Of a DNA stretch of 64,000 bases, positions 13,000 to 25,663 are shown one piece after another. A program made the translations under genes and the position numbers. The DNA lies in contig CM028330.1 in assembly GCA_016647705.1 (NCBI GenBank), forward strand, positions 50,084,897-50,148,896, written 5' to 3'. The DNA is from Eucommia ulmoides. Taxonomy: Eukaryota; Streptophyta; Magnoliopsida; Garryales; Eucommiaceae. Numbering within the stretch: position 1 is the stretch's first letter; the number at the start of each line of letters is the position of its first letter. The notes under the pieces were generated by a model. That model was given only the letters and a program-made list of their open reading frames with translations, did not search any database and was not told the DNA's origin.

Positions 13000-13860
13000 C
13001 CTTTGCCTTATATACTGAATTTATCTTAGTAGAAGATTTTTATAGACCAAACATAAGAAGAGAAAGACAAGGCAAGCAAAAGGTCAAACATTCAAGCTAC
13101 GATAGGCGTGGCCGGGAAAAAATTGGCTCAAAGAAGAAGAAAAGCAATGGGAGCGGAGAGGGTTTGACAAGATGCCCGGGAGGCTAAATCCCCTCTTTAC
13201 TACACGAACTTCACTCCCCCTTAAATGCACCACTAGGCATGGTTGTAATGCAAATGAGGGATAAAAACTTTGTATGTTGGCTCCAACCCTTGAGGAATTA
13301 GGAGAAAGCTATCAATCTTACAAGTATTGTGATTTCTACCGATATCACAGTTACACTACCAACAACTATTATGACATCAAGAATAAGATCGAAGAGCTCA
13401 TTTAAAGGGGCCATTTAAAAGGTTCACAATGAACTGAGAATGAGACAACCGAAGAGAAGAGGAGGTCTAAGAAAGACTCGAGGTCTAAAGAGAAATAAGG
13501 ACAATCTATAGAGAATTTACCTCAGGAGAAATGTCCAAGCTTGAGCACAAGGCCCATGCCCGAAAAGGAAAAAAAGAGTAAAAGACTATGTCTTCCGGGT
13601 GACCAAGGCCATAGTAACCGAGCTCGAAGCCATTACATTCATCAAAAGTAAAAGGAGAGCATAAGGGCCCAAGCAAGGCACAAGGCTCAAAGAAACTCGA
13701 AGCAAAGGGTCACCTTGGTCCTACTAAATGATTGATGACCATTCCCCCTTTTTGGGCACTAATATCACGACTTCTCCCTCTTACGTCGTCCGTGTCTATC
13801 AGCTCCTTGGAGAATTATGAAAGGGACTTCTTTCCATCTCCTCCTTGAGGGAAGACTGAA
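13000..13860 (+). pseudogene. Ty3/gypsy gag relic (fragment)
   Basis: Around 13,290-13,420 the plus strand shows the pattern K-Y-C-x-F-x-x-x-H-x-x-x-T followed by an IEELI motif and a GHLKRF-like string. This is the Cys/His tail found in gag of Tat-lineage gypsy elements. Surrounding DNA is rich in GA and codes in short blocks only. It is a fossil fragment with several breaks, not linked to an LTR that I can pair. It lies between element A and the LTR remnant that begins near 13,861. Confidence 0.6.
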
Positions 13861-14113
13861 GGAACCTAATATTAAAATCTCAATATTTGCACAACAAAAT
13901 ATAAAAAATAATAATAAATAAATCACAACCCAAACACATATAACAGTAAATCATAGAAGGATAGAGATAGAGACAATCAACCACAAAACACATAAAGGAT
14001 TTATATAGTAGTTTGGCAAAATTAATTTTTCTATGTCTATTCCTCCGAGCTCCTGTGGACAGTTCTAATCCACTAATTATTCAAGTCTTCTTCCCTGGTA
14101 AAGACCAAACTAT

Positions 14114-17045
14114 TACAATCTCTTACAGAACAAGTTCGTTCATGTCTTGTACAATCTCCCAATAGACAAATTCATTATGCCTAGCTACAGTCTTTCATAA
14201 TGCAGGTTCGTTTATGCCTTGCTACATTATCTCACAAGACAATCTCGTGTAAATCTTGATGCACTTTCTTACTAGACAAACTCGTTAATGGCTAGTTACA
14301 ATCTCTCACAAGGTAAGTGTTGGCCCAGTGAGCTACCCAAGAGGGGGGTGAATTGGGTAGATAAAAAATTAATCCAAATAATAATACTTCAAAAAATTAA
14401 ATAATTATTTTTTACCCTAAATTAATTATTCTCTTTATAGTAGCGGAAATATATTATCAACTAGGTGTACACCCAAACAATAAAATATAAATAATGTAAA
14501 AAAAGCAGCACACCAGAAATTTATATTAGTTCACTAAGTTATTCTTGGCTAATCTAGTCCCTCGAGCTCCACGGAGAGTCACACCCACTAATCACTAAGA
14601 TTCCTTTAAACAGGTAAGAATCAAACCTTTACACAATGATTTTTTTCCTAGATTCAGAATCAACATTTACAACTTTCTTTTCTTAGGCTCATAAATGACA
14701 TTTTCTTTTTCCTAGACTCAAGAATAGCCTTATCTTTTTCAGGCTCAAGACTAACCTAATCCTTTCACAGGCTAAGGATCAAACATAATTCTTTTATACC
14801 TTAGGTTAAGAATTAAACCTCACAATCACTCCAAATATCCTATTCTCAGGTAAAGATGGAACATTTATAATTCACACACAATTGATCCTAATCAGGAAGA
14901 ATCACACCTAACTCTTTTCAAGGGAAAAGAGTAACCTAACATTTTTGTACTTAGGCAAAGATTAAACCTCAATCTATTTACCGGAAGAGATTGAAACCCA
15001 AAACTACCCATGATTAGACATTCCCAATAGTATCTAATCCGACACACAACTCACCAATTACAATAAAATTGATAAGTTTTTCCCACTAGGAGCTTCTACC
15101 ACCTCAAATCAATTTAAACTCAATTAATATTCCGATATTTACTAGTGATAGAATTAAGTGAGAAAACAAAAAATATGATTATAAAAATAATACGGGTAGC
15201 ATAAAATTGAGCATGTAATCAGATTACTACCAAAATCGTTTTAAAAGATTTTTATACTTTTAAAGTTCAAAAAATAATTTCTCAAAAAGATCAATTAACC
15301 AACCAAGCGATAATAACAATAAATTCAATTAAGAATAACCTTAGAACGATATCACCTAGAAAATATAAAAATTTGATTATAATAGATATGGGTAGCACAC
15401 AAATAAGTACGTAATCAGATTTTCACCAAAAATTATTTTAAAATATTTGTATGCAATTTAAAGTTCAAAAAACAATTTCACAATATCTAAAAATCCAAGC
15501 AATCAAAATAATATTTACACACAACAAATAATGAAAGCTTGGAATAATCTCATCAAAATATCATCGAAAGAATGAAGATTGAATCATGATAAAGTTTAGA
15601 TCGGTGACGCCAAAATTCACAACACTTTTTCTCAAGAAAAATCTCACGATTAATTGCTCAATATAATCTCAGAAGGATAACTCTCAGAAAGCTCACGAAC
15701 TCAAGGTTCTTGACAGAATGATATCTTTCAGAAAGCTCACGAACACTTAGTTCTTTATTGATTGGAATTTTTTAATATTCAAAATCCGCAGGTCTATTTA
15801 TAGGAAATTAGAACAAGCCCTCTAATGGCTAGTTTTCAAATGATAGGCCTCTAAAAGACACCTATACACCCCATATATTATTATCTTTCATTTTAGGTAT
15901 AATTTATTTAAATATAACTTTCAAAACATTCAATTGAGTCCCTAAAAAAATTCAAACTCAAATCAATAAGATAGGAAATATTAAAAGGACCAATTTGAGA
16001 AACACTTTAATTTCATGTACCATATCTATAGGGATATTCAAATATGAGTATTATATCTTTAATATATCCATATTCCTAAGATCTCTCAATCAAGTAAACA
16101 AATAACGGCTAATCAACGACTAATTTTTGAATAAATCTCGAAATTCCACAAATCCTGAAACCCAACCATAGGTTGACCTACCAGAAGGCGTAAGTCGACC
16201 TCCCAATTCAAGATGTAGCCTAAGTTAAAAACTCTTAGCCCATAGGTCGACTTACGATCATTTGTTTGTTAACCTGACGATTCAGAGAGTTTGATAGGCC
16301 ATCTCTCTGTCGACCTAACGATTCAGAGAGTTCATTTTTGGCCATAGGTCGACCTCGCTGTCGACCGAACAATTCAGAAAGTTCAGCTAATTTCCATAGG
16401 TCGACCTATCTATCGATCGAACGATTCAGAGACTGCTCAATCCTTTCACCTTCTCATCAGTTGACCGAACCTCCGATGTAGGTCGATTGATCGGGGTGTA
16501 CTTATTCCTTAATTTATTTTTAATTCAATATCTTCGACCTTTTTGCTCCTTTAACCGATTTCTTTTCTCGGTTAACTCTACTAACACTTAAATTCAATTT
16601 TAATATGATCTTTCTTAAATCAATATTTCTTCTTCAATTTCACATAGGAGCAAGTATGTTAACTAATTATGATCCTATTAAAAACACACATAATTGTAAA
16701 AATATTTTGTGTCGTGTGTGATCCTAATCGGGATAGATTAAGAGTAAAAATTTAACCTGAGTTGTTTTCTCCTAGATTCTTCAAGATCTTCGGTCTCTTA
16801 ATATCCATCATCTCAACTTCTTCATGATAATATCTTCAATGGAACTTATAAACTGAAACACTCAATAAATTCGTTAGTTCCCCCCAAAATATCAACATTT
16901 AATTATCTTTTAAAATCTTAAGATCAACAGTAAGTCCGTTTATACATTGCTACACTCTCTCACTAGACATATTCATTTATGTTTTGCTATATTCTCTCGC
17001 TATATAAGCTATGTTTATGTCTAGCTACAATCTCAACTCGCACCC
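14114..17045. repeat. ~37-bp tandem array, interrupted
   Basis: Six units at about 14,114-14,317 and about three more at 16,930-17,045 share the form 'tacaatctctcacaagacaa…tcgtttatg…ttgc'. The 2.6-kb solo LTR splits one unit, and the array continues in register after it. Confidence 0.8.
14318..16929 (-). mobile_element. Solo LTR, 2.6 kb
   Basis: Starts TGTTGGCCC and ends GATCAACA, so the ends form TGTTG/CAACA. Identical GTAAG flanks at 14,313-14,317 and 16,930-16,934 are the 5-bp target duplication. No internal region or priming site is present, so this is a solo LTR left by LTR-LTR recombination. A minus-strand TATA box (TATAAATAG, 15,794-15,802) sets orientation. A cluster of GGTCGACC-type palindromes lies at 16,160-16,500. 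Its outer end matches the LTR at 1-179. Confidence 0.85.
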
Positions 17046-17516
17046 CCTAGATTTCCTAATCCTTTTCCCTCGGCAAAGATCATGCCTTACCAAGGTTCAC
17101 CACCATGGATTTCTCAAGTACAACAAGTAATCGATAGAACTCTCAAACGAGAAAATACAATTACAACAATAAGTACATAAACCTCAACTAATCTGTATCT
17201 ACTCTTGAGATCATAGAGATTCATTCTTTATCCTCATAATCTTTTCCCTGTAGAGATATGGTCGACGTCTATTTATCGATTCTTCTCTTTGAGTTTCTCA
17301 TCACACGACTTAATAATATTATATCGTCATCTTTTTAGTAGTGTCCTAACAAGATGTAGATGTGATATACAAATACTTGACAATATTAGTACACTATTTA
17401 GTTTTGCTCTGCCGTTAATCGTTTGTGAAAAGATTCTTAACACATTATTTGTGTTTATTTCTTATATACTTAAAATCCAACATTACTGAATCTCTTTCAT
17501 CTTTGTAAATATTTTT

Positions 17517-19580
17517 AGATACATAATAGATGGTGTCAATGGTTGTATGAGTCTTGTGCCTAATGAAATTGGAAATATTAGAACAAGTAAAGTGAATGAC
17601 AACCATATTCCAAATATTACAATGATTGAACTTCCACCAAAGCCATATAAAAGAAAACAGTCACTAGTTTTGGACCACTTTACTTATTTGAAACAAGAAC
17701 CCAGTTCAAAAGATTGCCCTAGGGCTTCTTGTAACTATTATTTTGAAACTTACTTTTGTGACAACAAGAAACATAGAACGTCGGCAATGAATACCCATAT
17801 AGAATCGCAAAGTAGGAAATGTAGTTTAAGGGAGCTATCTAAGGGTCAAATAATATTGGGATTTTAACCAAAATAAGTATTGTTGAAGGTGTAAGTCAAC
17901 TTGTGGCTTGAAGTTTTAGTGTTGATGCTTGTAGGCAAACACTAACCAAAATGATAATTATTGATGAGTTGCCATTCAAATTCGTCAAGTAAGGGGGATT
18001 TAGAGAATTAATGCATGTTGCTTAGTTGCAGTGGGTCAAAATACCTAGTTGAACAACAGTTGCTAGATATCGTATGCCTATGTACAAAAGTAAGAAGAAA
18101 AAATTAAAAAAAATTGTTGAAGGGACAAAGAATATGCCTTACCACAAAGACTTAGACTCTTTGGAAAATCTGAACTATATGGATCTAACGGCGCATTACA
18201 TTGATAGTGATTGAAAACTTCATAAGAAAATATTAATTTTTTGTTTAGTTTCAAATCACAAAGGGGAAACTATAGCAAAGTGGTTGAACTATGTTTGCTT
18301 GAGTGGGGTGTGAACAAATTTCTCACATTAACCATTGATAATGCAAGTGCTAACAATAGTGCAATTAAATTTTTGAAAAAAGAAGGCCAAAAATAGAATA
18401 GGTATCATACTTGAGCATGAATTTCTTCACACGAGATGTTGTGTTGACATTCTAAATCTCATAGTATGTGAGGATTTGAATGAAATGGACGACCCAATCA
18501 TTAAAATTCAAAATGTTGTAAGATATATTCGTTCCTCAGCATCTAGAACGATAAATTTTAAGAAAAAGTATGGATAAAGAAGGCATTGATTATAAAAGTC
18601 AAGTTTGTCTAAGTGCGCCAACCAGATGGAATTCAACTTATTTCATGCTAGATAGGGCACTAAATTTTCAAAAAGGATTTGAATGTTTAGAGGAAGAAGA
18701 TGCACAATTTCGAGCACTTTATATAGATAATGATATAACATGAAGATTTAGATTGGGAAGATGATGGGAACAATAGAGGGAAACAAGTGATAATGGCTTT
18801 GTGTTCCTCGAATAGTGAAGATTAGCAAAAAACAAGATCATTTGTGAAGTTTTTAAAACTTTTCTACAACGCAACTTTGAAATTTTCTGGGTCTTTATTT
18901 GTAACTTACAATCCTTTCTTCATGGAACTCATGATCATTAAAGGTATAATAACAAATTTGTAAAAAAAAAATCTGATACGTTTATCTTTTCGATGGCAAA
19001 AGAAATACAATCTAAATTTGACAAAAAATGGTGGAAATTTAACAAAATGAATTTGTTGTTGTTGGTTGCGGTGGTTCTTGATCCTCGATATAAATTAAGA
19101 TATATTAATTGGTTTGAGAATAAATTACAATATTGTAACGTAGAGGAGGTAATGAAGAATATGATGGATTCTTTGACTCGGTTATATGATTGATATTCAT
19201 TCAATAGAATTGGTAACGTTGTTGTTAGTGAAAATGTGAGTGATTTAGTACTTGATAGTGAATTGGATGAAGAAGAAGAGGATACTTGCTTTTTATTTTC
19301 ATCTTAGTTTCGTAAACACATATCGAAGGAATGCAATATGTCTAGTAAATCAGAGTTGGATAAATATTTAGCTTTCCAAATAGAAACTGAAAATGATGAT
19401 TTTGAAATTTTGGGATGGTGAGGGAATAATTTAACAAAATATCCAATCATTTCTTAAGTTTTAAGGGATGGTTTAGAGATTCCAATATCCATAGTTGTCT
19501 CTAAATCTGCTTTTAGTACGAGTGGACGAATTCTTAATCATTTTCAAGTTCGTTATCGGCAAAAATGGTTGAGGCTCTCA
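17517..19580 (+). pseudogene. hAT transposase pseudogene (BED zinc finger, hATC domain)
   Basis: The longest open block, 17,547-17,867, encodes the BED zinc-finger N-terminus: KRK--LVLDHFTYLK, then DCPRASCNYY and an H/C pair, with the second Cys of the CxxC replaced by Tyr. Further recognisable pieces follow in order: LTIDNASANN (about 18,330), the HEFLHTRCCVDILNLIV region (about 18,415), APTRWNSTYFML (about 18,617), VVLDPRYKL (about 19,066), and the C-terminal hAT dimerisation segment SELDKYLA…SAFSTSGRIL (19,350-19,560). The order and spacing are those of the plant RICESLEEPER/Ac-like transposases of about 650-700 residues. Many stops and frame changes separate the pieces, and His of the RCxxHxLNL motif is Asp here, so it cannot encode an active transposase. 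Confidence 0.88.
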
Positions 19581-19978
19581 TTTGATTTTTAATAAATAAA
19601 ATTTTGATTTTTCAGTTTTAGTATTAATTCTCTTTGGGAGAAACTGTGTGGCGGCCTTGGGAAATCGGGTCGTTACATTTATTTATTTTTATTTTTTTGT
19701 CAAGCTTTACTTTTTCTTTTTGCTTTTTAACTTTATTTGTTGTGATTTGGAACTTGGAGCATGTGTTGGATATGGTTTTGGAGTGAGATGGTCAACCTGC
19801 AATGTATTAATCATTTAAGTTTTTTGTTTTTTCAATATATTAATTTTGCCTATTTTCATTTTTTAGAGATTCGGGCTTTTTAGTTAATTGGTTCATTGGT
19901 TGCATAATAATTTTATTGTGTTCAAGACTTTTAGGTTAGTTGGTGGTTATGTTTATTTATTTTATTTATGTTTAATTG

Positions 19979-20588
19979 TGTTGGTGTCGTAAATTGGTCC
20001 AACCAGCAGTATGGTCTAGATACTCTCAAGTAGGAGAGAAAATATATGGTTATTGGTCTTCCTCGAGTATTGCAGCCGGGCCGGATAGGATTGATCCGAC
20101 CTGCGTCCGAGCGCAGGTCTTTTTTTTCAATTGCGCTCCTAGCCGTTGTCTGGGCTGAGCTCCAATCTGTCACCTGCACACAGGATGAGCTGGGTTTTCC
20201 CCGGTGTGTTCCCTTCAGCGTGATAATAAGAGCCCGAGGTAGAAATATAGATCGGAGAGTCATTGTTACCTCGACCTGTCTGAGTCACTGTTATCTCGAC
20301 CTGTCTGAGCAACCTGTGGCGAAATTTCTCTCTCTAGAATAGTTTTCCTCGTCCCCCAAAAGTGTTGGGGAAGCCTCATATTTATAGGCGGAAGCGTGAT
20401 TAGTGTAAGCAAGATTAAGGCCTTAAGCTCGGACTACCAGTAAGCAATCAGGCGCGTGGGCAGCATGACGGATTAGAGCTATGGGCTTGGGCCTTGGGCC
20501 CTTCACTGTTGATGGCGGGGAACCAGTGACGTGGCAGATTAGATCCGAGTGGCTGACATGTGGAGAGGGCTTAATTATACCCACATCA
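19979..20588 (-). repeat. Element C 3' LTR
   Basis: Runs TGTTGGTGTC…ACCCACATCA on the plus strand. It matches the right LTR except that the right copy is about 180 bp longer. A minus-strand TATA-like box lies near 20,376-20,386. Confidence 0.92.
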
Positions 20589-20847
20589 GTTGCCCCCTAA
20601 GCCTTAGCGTGGAAATGGGACATGAGACCCTGAGGATTCAGTGGTCAGGCCTCCGGAAACAGTCAGCCGAGCTGATGGAGAGAGGGGCAAAGGAATCAGG
20701 ATGACACAGCTCAACCAGGTACGCCCTTTGGCTTCCCTAGGAAGCCTGACTGTCAGCCCGACTAGATTTGTGACACGTGGCTGAAGGTGCGAGGATCGAA
20801 GTCCTACGAACCGTTCGATGTGATGCGACGGTTCGACTTCTCGGTAC

Positions 20848-20856
20848 CTTATAAAT
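20848..20856 (+). promoter_or_regulatory. TATA box for the antisense gene inside element C
   Basis: CCTTATAAATACG on the plus strand, followed by a CT-rich leader about 30-90 bp downstream. It points into the antisense ORF, opposite to the element's own transcription. Confidence 0.55.
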
Positions 20857-20869
20857 ACGCGTCCCATTT

Positions 20870-22980
20870 CCCAAATTTCTTCACCAGATCATCACGAAAA
20901 CTCCTCCCAACCTCTGAGCACGGTACTCTTCATGTCCTTTGTCTTATCTTCTTTCTTCTTTTCTTTTTCATATCTTTTGCCTTTAGTCTGGCTCGTCGGG
21001 GAGCAGCGCGTCCAGAACATACGTGATAGTGACTGACTCCCCGACCATTCAGATTGAGCTTAGCTCATCCGCGATGGAGTTCAACAATGTGGGTGTCCTC
21101 CCGGCTTCCAGGCCGACAGACGAGTAAGAGATTGCCTTTAAGTGGACGTCTTCTTCTGAGGAGTCACAGGGAGAGACCGGAGTAGGGGCACTCCTTACTC
21201 CCAGTGCCCCCTGCTAGTCTCTGAGGACAAAAAGTAAGGTAGGCTCTTATTGGGGGCCAGCGGCTGCCCAACCATCAACGTCCGGATGTCCTCCTCAGGC
21301 GAGCTCAATGGGAAGGGCTGGTTTTACTTCTCGGCCCGACGAAAATTCCTGAAGGGCTACCTCGACTCCATCAAGGACTGGAAGTCGGGGTTCTTTTTCT
21401 TGGGCTGTATCGGGTGGGAGGTCGACGAGGCGCTGACATTTGACTTTCCAATCCAGAGGCATTGGGGAGACCTGGGTAAGTTTTTTTAATTCGGACCTTG
21501 TTCCTCCTTACCCTGATTTTCTGCTCTGACATGTTCCCTTCTTCAGTGACGAAGAAGCGCAAGCCCAGCCCAGAGATCCTCGAAGAGAAGGAGGTGATCC
21601 TCCAAACCCCGTACACTCACGTCGGCTCGCGGCTCACATTGTGTCTGTATGACATATGCTTTTGGAGTGACCCGTCCTTGCCTGCGCCAACTTTGAACAA
21701 GAACTCTCGGAATGGTAAGCATCTCGAGCCCGCCCCGACCATTTTATTTTACTTTAGATAATTATTTTTCTTCACTGACTGACGACCTTTTTTTTTTTTT
21801 TTTTTGGATATAACGGCGATATCCCAAATAGTGACGCAGGGAGCGGAGACATGTAAGGCCACTCAAGGTACTTAGATCATTTAGAAGACCGAGAAAGCGA
21901 GACCTACTGGCCAGGCGAGGCCTACCTCTACCCTGAGAAGGCCCGGACCACTGCCACTGCCAAAACCGGGCAAACAGAGGTCGTCGGGGGAGATCCTGTT
22001 GCCAAGAAGAACAAGGAAAAAAAGAATGTAGGGGTGTCCGACACGCCGATCGGGCATTACAAAAAGAGCCGACCCTCCATCCCGGCCCGACAAGTGGAGT
22101 AGAAAGAGGGAAGTGGCGAGGAGTCCGAGGAGGTCGTCATCCAGACCGAGCTCGGTGTCAACGAACCTAATACCCAGAATTCAGTTGTGCTCATGAACTT
22201 CGCTCAATGGATAGTACCACTGGCGGATAAGGCTAGATTCACCGAGAAGACCAACGCTCGGCTCTGCGTCGAGATGAATTGGTATATGCTTTCAGTAAGT
22301 TGTGTCTCCTCGAACATTATTTGCTACTTTTTTAAATTGTCTTAATAACTCTGGCAACCGACCTTACAAGGGTTGTTCTCTTCCCTAGAGACCAGTGCCA
22401 GCTTACACCAGGCCAACCATGCGCTCGAAGAGCTGACCAAATGGAAGGAGGAGGACATTAGTCTCCTAGAAGCGTACCACGAGGAGGTAGAGTGGATTCG
22501 CACCGAGAAAGAGACAGCGGACAAGAGGGCTGAGGACTTTAGAAGATCTGAGCATATCGCTGTCTCCCAGTTAGAAGAGCTCCAAAGGAACCAAACAGCC
22601 AAACTGGAGAAAGTCCGAGCTGAGACCCGAGCTGAGGCAGTCGATCTTTATAAGAAGAATGAAGAATTCACCAGGCTCCAAAACCGTATCGTTGTCAATG
22701 TGATCTAGCTCGGTTTTAAGGGAGTAGCCAACTCGGTCCAGTGCCTCTTCCAGAAGATCGATCATATGCTGATAGGCCTCGAGATTTTCGACCAGGACGT
22801 TGCCGAAGCTCAGGCCCAACAGGACGCAGGCATGGATGAGCTGAGCACCGAGTTGGCCATTCAAGAAACTGGGCCGAGCCGGCCATCGGGGAGCTATGGC
22901 CAGGCCAGTGCAGAGGAGGCTGGTGGCTAGTAGTATCCCCAGCCCTTAGTCTAGTCAAAGTAAGCCTACTCTAGTTTTGT
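20870..22980 (+). pseudogene. Antisense extra gene of element C (PF04195-like N-part, coiled-coil C-part)
   Basis: Open blocks run on the strand opposite to pol. The block at 21,250-21,489 has GKGWFYFSAR…SIKDWKSGFFFLG, the signature I associate with the 'putative gypsy type transposon' family (PF04195). The block at 22,373-22,708 is a charged E/K/R/L-rich stretch of about 110 residues, likely coiled coil. GT/AG-like borders separate the blocks, so the gene was probably spliced. Extra ORFs, some in antisense orientation, are known for Tat-lineage elements between integrase and the 3' LTR, which is exactly this place. It is fossil and probably broken. Function is unknown. Confidence 0.6.
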
Positions 22981-23199
22981 TTTTTTTTTTTTTTTGGCCC
23001 GGTTAGTAGCGGGCTTGTATATCACGGGCAGGAGTCCTGTTTCTTCTTTTTGTGATCCTTTTTGACATATTAATAGAACTTCTATTTTGCCAATTGCGTG
23101 TACCTTGTCTTTATTCTTCTGACTTTACTTTATCGGATTCTTTATTTTTATTTTTACAAGTTCACGAGATTTGTTGAGCTGAAGTAATACTTCTATGCC

Positions 23200-24070
23200 C
23201 AGCTGGCTGTGTAACTTGAGTTGTGCACATCTTGTCCCCAAGGTGACCCGAAGAGCTTGTCCCGAGCGAGCTGTTGTGGTTGTCTTTCTAGTGCCTGACA
23301 GATTTTCACCACTTGTACGCAGGTAAGTGGACGCGTTGTGGTTGGTCATTTTGCCCCCCAAACGACCAAGGGAGCTCGCATCTACCGAGCGTCCTGGGTG
23401 TCTTATAGGACATGACATCGAGGTCGCACATCTCCGCCTTACCTTCTCGGGTTGTTGAACTAGCTGGTCATTTGCCCCCAGACGATCCGTCGAGCTCGGC
23501 TTGCTCGTGCTCGCCGATCTTCTTTATACACCACCTGTTTTTTTTTTTTTTTTTATCATCTCCATGGCCAAAGGGACACCTCGGCCTAGACAGATGGACA
23601 CCTGCCTCAACAGGGAAAATGGGTTGAAAGACGGCTTACCCCGGCCTCTCGGGGCACAAAGGGCTGTCATTCCTCACATTTACACTTGTATAGTTTGCAG
23701 TTAGGCCGTTTTGCCCCCAGACAATCTGTCGAGCTCGATTTTTTCGGGCTTGTTGATCTTCTCCAGGGTTCGACCCTTCATTGTTTTTCTTATTTCCCGG
23801 CTCATCCCCGAGGTAAGAGGACTACCTCTGCCCGGAGGAATAGCTGGAGCACGGCTCACCCCGGCCCTTGGCGCGAGGGGCTACTTGCCTCTGCCTTTGT
23901 AGGGAAAAGGGATTAGGGATAGCTCACCTCGACCTTTCGGCACACAGAGGGTTGCTCTTTCCCATCCTAGGACTCAACTTTGGTTGGATCGTTTTGCCCT
24001 CCAGACGATCTGTTGAGCTTGGTTTTTCTGAGCTTGTTCTTCTTCTTTACGGTCCGATCCGTAAATGTAC
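23200..24070. repeat. Irregular tandem repeats between integrase and the antisense gene
   Basis: Four copies of a 'gttttgcccccagacgatc' block, followed by 'gtcgagctcg', begin near 23,350, 23,469, 23,708 and 23,991. They alternate with 'cacctcggcc…ggcacaaaggg' blocks. Unit spacing is about 120-285 bp. No gene is supported here. Tandem repeats at this place are a Tat-lineage habit. Confidence 0.65.
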
Positions 24071-24169
24071 TATTTTACTGATTACAGAAACTAGAAACTT
24101 ATTGAACCGAAAACGCCCCATTTTCATTGACTTCAACTTTTCCATTACAATTATATAATATCAAAATAA

Positions 24170-25270
24170 AAAATCTTTGGTGAGTTTAGGGATTTTGTTT
24201 ATCGCTTGGGTAGTAGCGTTTCAAATGCTCAGCATTCCAGGGGTGCCTGAGTGGTACCCCTTCTTCAGTTTCCAAATTATAGGTCCTTAGCCGGGCTATG
24301 CGAGCCACACGATAAGGCCCTTCCCAACTCGGTGCTAACTTCCTGGCATTCTGCTCCTTCATAGCTAGGGTGACCTTTCTTAGGATAAGGTCCTCGACGT
24401 CAAAAGATTGAGGTGGGACACGACGATTATAATATCGAGCTGTCCTTTATTGATAGGCGGCCTGGTGAATATGAGCCCTCTCATTCTTCTCTTTGAGCAG
24501 GTCAAGGTTGAGAGCCAAGCTTGCCTCGTTTTCAACTCGATCAAATGGTCGGGCTATATGGGGAGAGGGTTTTTTGACCTCCACCAGGATGACAGCTTCC
24601 GAGATGAATTTCATTGCAAAAGGCATCTCGCCGATCGGGGTTCGGGCTATTATGTGATAAGCCCACAACACGGGATACAAGTCTTCCACCCACAACCCCT
24701 TTTATTTGTCAAACTTGGTTTTCAATTTTTGTAAAATAGTCTGATTGGTGGCTTCGACCTAGCCGTTAGCCTAAGGGTGGCTGGGAGAGAAGAATTTCGT
24801 CTTGATCCCTAGCCCGGGACATAGCTTGGCGAACAGGTCGTTGTCGAACTGCTTTCCATTGTCGGAGATAATAGCCCTCGGGATGCCAAATCGGCAAATC
24901 ATGTGCTTCCAAACAAAGTCCCGAATTCGTTGCTTGGTGATGGTTGCGAGTGGCTCAGCTTCAACCCACTTCGTGAAGTAGTTGATGGCGACGACCAAGA
25001 ATTTCCTCTGGCCGGTTCCCTGGGAGAACGAGCTGAGGAGATCGATTCCCTATTGGGCAAACGACCACAGGCTAGACATCGAAACCAGCTCAATCGGCGG
25101 GTCATGAGGGTGCGCGGCAAATCGTTGGCACTTGTCATACTTCTTCATGAATTCTCTCGCGTCCTTAAGTATCTTCGGCCAGTAATACCCGTTTAGGAAT
25201 AACTTCCGAGCAAGGGACCTCCCCCCTGAGTGATTCCCACAAATCCTCTCATGCACCTCCTTCAAAACGT
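24170..25270 (-). pseudogene. Element C integrase region
   Basis: Minus-strand pieces in order: a zinc-binding-like segment (25,265-25,050, H…H and C-x-x-C-type spacing, with YYWP), the catalytic core (24,998-24,771, containing FTKWVEAEP and ISDNGKQF), and a C-terminal chromosomal-binding-side segment (24,695-24,170). These are standard gypsy integrase parts. The region is fossil with a few breaks. Its function was insertion of the element's cDNA in the nucleus. Confidence 0.88.
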
Positions 25271-25663
25271 AGTCGGCTTCTTCAGGTCGGAGACATCGGG
25301 AATACGGACCGAATAAGGATTTTCGGTAAAGAATTCCGTCGATGAGGGCATATCGTGCCGCTTAGTACCGTATTCTTCTGGAGTGAGCCTGATCACTTGG
25401 AAGCGTCCCATTAGCGAGATAGTTCACGATGGGGTCCATTCAGGTCAGCTCGGAGTCTAGGGCGCATATCATCGCGGTCTCGTCTGAAGAGGCTATACTC
25501 GGCTCGGCGAGGAATTCAACGAGGACCGTCATCTTGAGCGTGTATTTCACCGCCAAGGCCAGGTTAGCCAAGGCGTCAACATGCCTATTCTCTTCTCGGG
25601 TTATTTGCATGACTTTCACTTTCTCAAAGAGCTTTGTCAGTTTTTTCACCCTCTCCAGGTAGG

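Larger units (their letters stand above)
13861..17290 (-). repeat. Degraded LTR-like remnant (split by a solo LTR)
   Basis: The flanks of the solo LTR form about 800 bp of one unit. It has a 'ctccgagctcc…gtggac…ccactaat' block like one in the solo LTR at 14,565-14,600. A minus-strand TATA-like ATAAATAGACGTC lies near 17,265-17,280. It seems to be a truncated LTR related to the solo LTR's family. The right side stops where hAT sequence begins. Confidence 0.45.

Noticed and set aside
12804-13187. 127-codon plus-strand ORF.
   Set aside because: It spans the outer edge of element A's LTR and the adjacent gag relic, so it is a chance frame across two unrelated sequences.
17030-17320. Possible left end of the hAT transposon near 'cgcaccccctag'.
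   Set aside because: It does not match the right terminus as an inverted repeat and has no paired 8-bp duplication with 44,742-44,749.
22342-22958. Minus-strand ORFs of 80-97 codons in element C.
   Set aside because: They are shadows of the plus-strand antisense coiled-coil block, whose codon pattern and composition fit better.
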